NCBI GenBank assembly: GCA_005281725.1
Contig: SSBO01000001.1
Span: forward strand, 10,494,251 to 10,558,250
DNA from: Wuchereria bancrofti
Taxonomy: Eukaryota; Nematoda; Chromadorea; Rhabditida; Onchocercidae
Length of the DNA: 64,000 bases
Direction: 5' to 3'
Under the pieces are notes generated by a model, which was not told the DNA's origin, did no database searches, and worked only from the letters and a program-made list of their open reading frames with translations. The translations under genes were made by a program, and so were the position numbers. Every line of letters starts with the position of its first letter. Positions within the stretch are counted from its first letter, which is position 1. This document shows, piece after piece, positions 61,001 through 64,000 of the stretch.

Positions 61001-62823
61001 TGAGATCTGTCGCCACTCATTTTATTCATTATTTGCATTTTATAAGTATTATTGACTATTTGTTATAAAGTTGTTTATAATTGTGCACATTATGCTTTTC
61101 TGCTCCATGCTGATTAAAATTTTTCATGAAAATATTAGCAGCAAAGTGAGTTGACAAGAAAAAGAACCGGCAAATAAAAAGTGCAATCAAATTCCAGTAA
61201 ACTGGCTTAGCTCGTATGACACATAAATTTTTGAAATTGGAAGAAAAACCTCCACATGTAAACTAAAGTATAAAATTTTACATCATGTATTTTTGCTTGA
61301 ATATAAGCAAGAAGAAATCATTCGCCTTTGTGCAACTTGAAATAAAAATTTTAATTATATGGAAGGTTTACAAGTAATGGCGATTGTAAGATGACGTGTA
61401 AAAAGGGTCAAGTGTACGTGCTTACGCGTTCATCAAAAGATAATGTAACACAAAAGTGGTGTGATAATTGCACTAACAATAATGAAATTTAAAATTGAAA
61501 TGTCCTTTATGCTTAGATATACAAAAAAAAAAAAAGAAAAAAAAACCAACGACTAAAAAAGATTCTTTTATTAGAATCACAAATAATTAGAGCTATAACA
61601 AATTATAGATATTCTTGTAATAAACTCAGAGATAATCATATTCTTTAAAGTCTGAAAAAGTTTTCAAGAAAGACGAGGAAACTATATTGTTTACTATTAA
61701 GAACATTAACAGGAAAGTGCTTATAAAAAAATGTTTAACAAAGATAAGGAACAACATACTGCTACTTTTTAGCACCAATCCATTCGTCTCATCCTTCCTA
61801 GCAAAAAACCTGGAACCTAGACAATTCGAAAAAATATTTCAACTTAATTCAAGCAATAACAGTTCTAAATGAGATTATCAGAAGGCGGAAACAATGGTAT
61901 ATTGGATCTGCAAGACAACAATTAGAAATTCCGATCATTTTTATCGGAGAAGAGGATGATCAAGCAGAAAAGATGATATCAAAAAAGGAAAAAAAGATGG
62001 CAGATGCTGATACTGTTTCCAATGATATAATAGAAAATGGTTTCTTGAAATACTGCAATCAAATCCATGAATACAAAAACCTCCATGATATCTTTGAAGA
62101 TCAAATATAGAGAACAAAAAAAAAAGACAGACATTTTAATAACAAAACAAATCAATAAACACGAACAAATTTTAGAAAATTCAAAGAAAAAATACACAGT
62201 CCAGATATTTATGCGGAAAGAAAAGAAGAGAGAACAAGAAAGACAAAAAAGAAGGAGGAATTTGTGTTGGAGAAATGTTTTTTGGTAACGTGAGGATGAG
62301 AAGGAAAGAAATTCTTTTCTTGTTCAACAATAGTATTCAAATTAACAGACTTACGAATTTCTCCTTTTTGATAGAAATGAAGAAAATTACTAAAGAAAAG
62401 AAAAAAATTGAGCAAAAAATTATACAACACATATAAACAATGCAACATTATTTTTAATATTCACTTCTAAATATTAATAGTCAAAGATTTATCTCTATAC
62501 ATTAACAGTCAGCAGTTAGCTTCAACTTCAGTCCTTTTTTAACTGCATCATTGCTTTATCTTGGTACTTCCGCTAATAATTAGAAAAATTTTTTTAAAGC
62601 AAGAACTGGAATTAAAATATTATTTAATCTTTCTTTAGGATATACTACTGAAATGTTCAGAGATCATTATTGCGGAAATCATGTAAGATATTCTACTTAT
62701 TCTATTCTTTTCCGAAATGATTCTAGTTTTATCAGTTCCCAGAACGTTTACGTTATCAGTTGTTCTCGACAATTGATAATCCACATATAACAAAGTGGAG
62801 TTAGAACTGATAAACGTAATAAA
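58003..62823. other. Long stretch without a supportable gene
   Basis: Moderately AT-rich. It includes an AATAAA at about 58683-58688, a CA microsatellite (about 58718-58740) and a 36-bp two-copy repeat at 58930-58990. The minus strand at about 58861-59040 is open (NKITLKNFERLSIF and on) and contains a GTAAGT, but no second exon can be joined. Nothing in 59.3-62.8 kb looked coding on either strand. Confidence 0.4.
58930..58990. repeat. 36-bp two-copy tandem repeat
   Basis: AAAGCACTTACCATTGTACG at 58930 and AAAGCACTTGACATTGTGCG at 58966 start two imperfect copies, both followed by TAGAG. Confidence 0.85.
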
Positions 62824-63822
62824 TTAAAATTCATCCTCGTTTCTATCAAACCGTGTTAAACTGATGTCAGTTTCTGATTTACGTCTGCCGCTTTGCAGAT
62901 GATCAGAACCGCCAACACTCCGTCGCAATGACGAGATACCACTGCGTCGGTTTGAGAAGCATATTGGCTAAAAATACGTCAAAATGCTATCAGATTTATG
63001 CAATCGTTCAGTATAATTAGCCTTCTACTGATGATACGCTGCAGAAATAGAAAACTTACTAATGTAATACTCTACACAATTCCTAAAAAAAATTATTATT
63101 GCAGCAAAAAAATCGTCATCACCAATGAGTTAAGTGAACGAAAAACAAAAGTGGAAATTAAATGTTCTATCCTACAATTATAACTCTCTCGTTCCTATAG
63201 CTCATATGATATTTCAAATATCACTAAAGCGAATACAGTCAGAAATAAACCAATGTTGAACCTTTGGCTCAATATCTGCTTCATTATTATTTGATAAATA
63301 ACGAATATTTCCACTACTACTGGAGTGATTTAATTGTTGTTTTTCCGGTCTGTTGATGAATGAAGTCTAAAAGAAAGAACTGGCAATGCAAACTGACCAA
63401 TGGAATAAAATACTTAAACGTTATAATTACGCTTGAAATAAAATGAAAAACTATGTTTATTTCAACGTATACCATTTATAAATCATGAGTAGGCTTTCTA
63501 TAAATATGAGTTATGTCTGAGATGCATAGTGTCCCTACAAATACTTTAATTCTATATTTTATTTAACATTAGATGTTTTAATTCACAGAAAAGCTAATAA
63601 TGTCATTACAAATTTAATGTTTTCGTTCAGTCTTCTGGTCGAATTGTCTTCTTAGTAAGGATAAAAAATGTCAACATATTAAGCAAAAAATAACATTACC
63701 TCGCTCTGATCAACATGTCCTGCACTAGCAGTTCGTACAAGTCTACTACTATCAGTAATTGGGAATAATTCTTCATCTAGATAGTCATCTGTACTCATTT
63801 GATTGGACAACACGAATGACAT
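62824..63822 (-). CDS. Unrecognised Ser/Asn-rich protein, C-terminal exons
   Basis: Three minus-strand exons, 63822-63700, 63366-63262 and 62967-62824, all in phase 0, join to 123 residues and a TAA. The text starts MSFVLSNQMSTDDYLDEELF, continues with PEKQQLNHSSSSGN and RSGISSLRRSVGGSDHLQSG, and ends RFDRNEDEF. It is rich in Ser, Asn, Arg and acidic residues and probably disordered, with several RxxS-like sites. The first Met lies directly after ATTTAG, so it is either a trans-spliced start with no 5' UTR or an internal Met of a longer protein whose earlier exons lie past the right edge. No domain recognised. Confidence 0.6.
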
Positions 63823-64000
63823 CTAAATGGTACACATTATTATCATAAATATTTTAATTTATATGCAGCTCAGTCTACTATAATTATGGTAAATTGCAAG
63901 TGTTTTAAAACTCATATAAATATTTTAACTACAAGTATTTTATAAGTATCTGAATTTATATAAAAGTTGCCATAAGTATTTTAATTTACATTTTAATTTA

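Noticed and set aside
61687..62448. Several short open stretches rich in Lys/Arg or Phe on both strands
   Set aside because: They lie in low-complexity A-rich DNA, overlap one another and have no splice context.

Overview
The window is nuclear DNA from a nematode, most likely a filarial or other spirurid worm. The base composition is very AT-rich with many poly-A/poly-T tracts. The genes are intron-rich with TTTTCAG/TTTTTAG-type acceptors, several coding starts sit just downstream of a TTTNAG site as expected for spliced-leader trans-splicing, and an exact copy of the 22-nt nematode SL1 sequence lies at 112-133 on the minus strand. The genus assignment is inference; the phylum is well supported.

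Layout, left to right. 1-1.9 kb: SL1-containing segment and gene-poor DNA. 1.9-3.2 kb (+): small PH-domain protein. 4.1-5.9 kb (+): Arp2/3 complex subunit ARPC3. 7.7-10.7 kb (+): acyl-CoA-binding protein, interrupted by a minisatellite and by a 971-bp direct duplication around a single N. 11.3-17.6 kb (-): unrecognised single-pass membrane protein. 20.5-29.8 kb (+): leishmanolysin-like (invadolysin, M8) metalloprotease. 30.9-35.3 kb (+): SMCR8-like DENN-family protein. 36.6-42.8 kb (-): phospholipase B-like protein. 44.4-49.6 kb (-): DCAF4-type WD-repeat protein. 52.3-55.5 kb (-): PBC-class TALE homeodomain protein (EXD/CEH-20/PBX), with a possible alternative last exon near 51.6 kb. 56.8-58.0 kb: a GC-richer island with LTR-retroelement-like features. 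62.8-63.8 kb (-): the last three exons of an unrecognised Ser/Asn-rich protein whose 5' part may lie beyond the window.

Exon chains were built by hand from splice sites. For the nine complete genes they close in frame and the summed lengths are exact multiples of three. The genes are ordinary housekeeping and developmental loci with no evident shared pathway and no operon that I can prove. ARPC3 (actin nucleation), the SMCR8-like protein (autophagy and lysosome in animals), the PLBD protein (lysosomal hydrolase) and the DCAF4-like protein (CUL4 ubiquitin ligase receptor) act in separate processes. I saw no CRISPR, rRNA or tRNA gene and nothing I would call a new multi-gene system. The unusual material lies in the repeats, the duplicated splice sites and exon fragments, the SL1 copy, the candidate LTR relic and two orphan genes.
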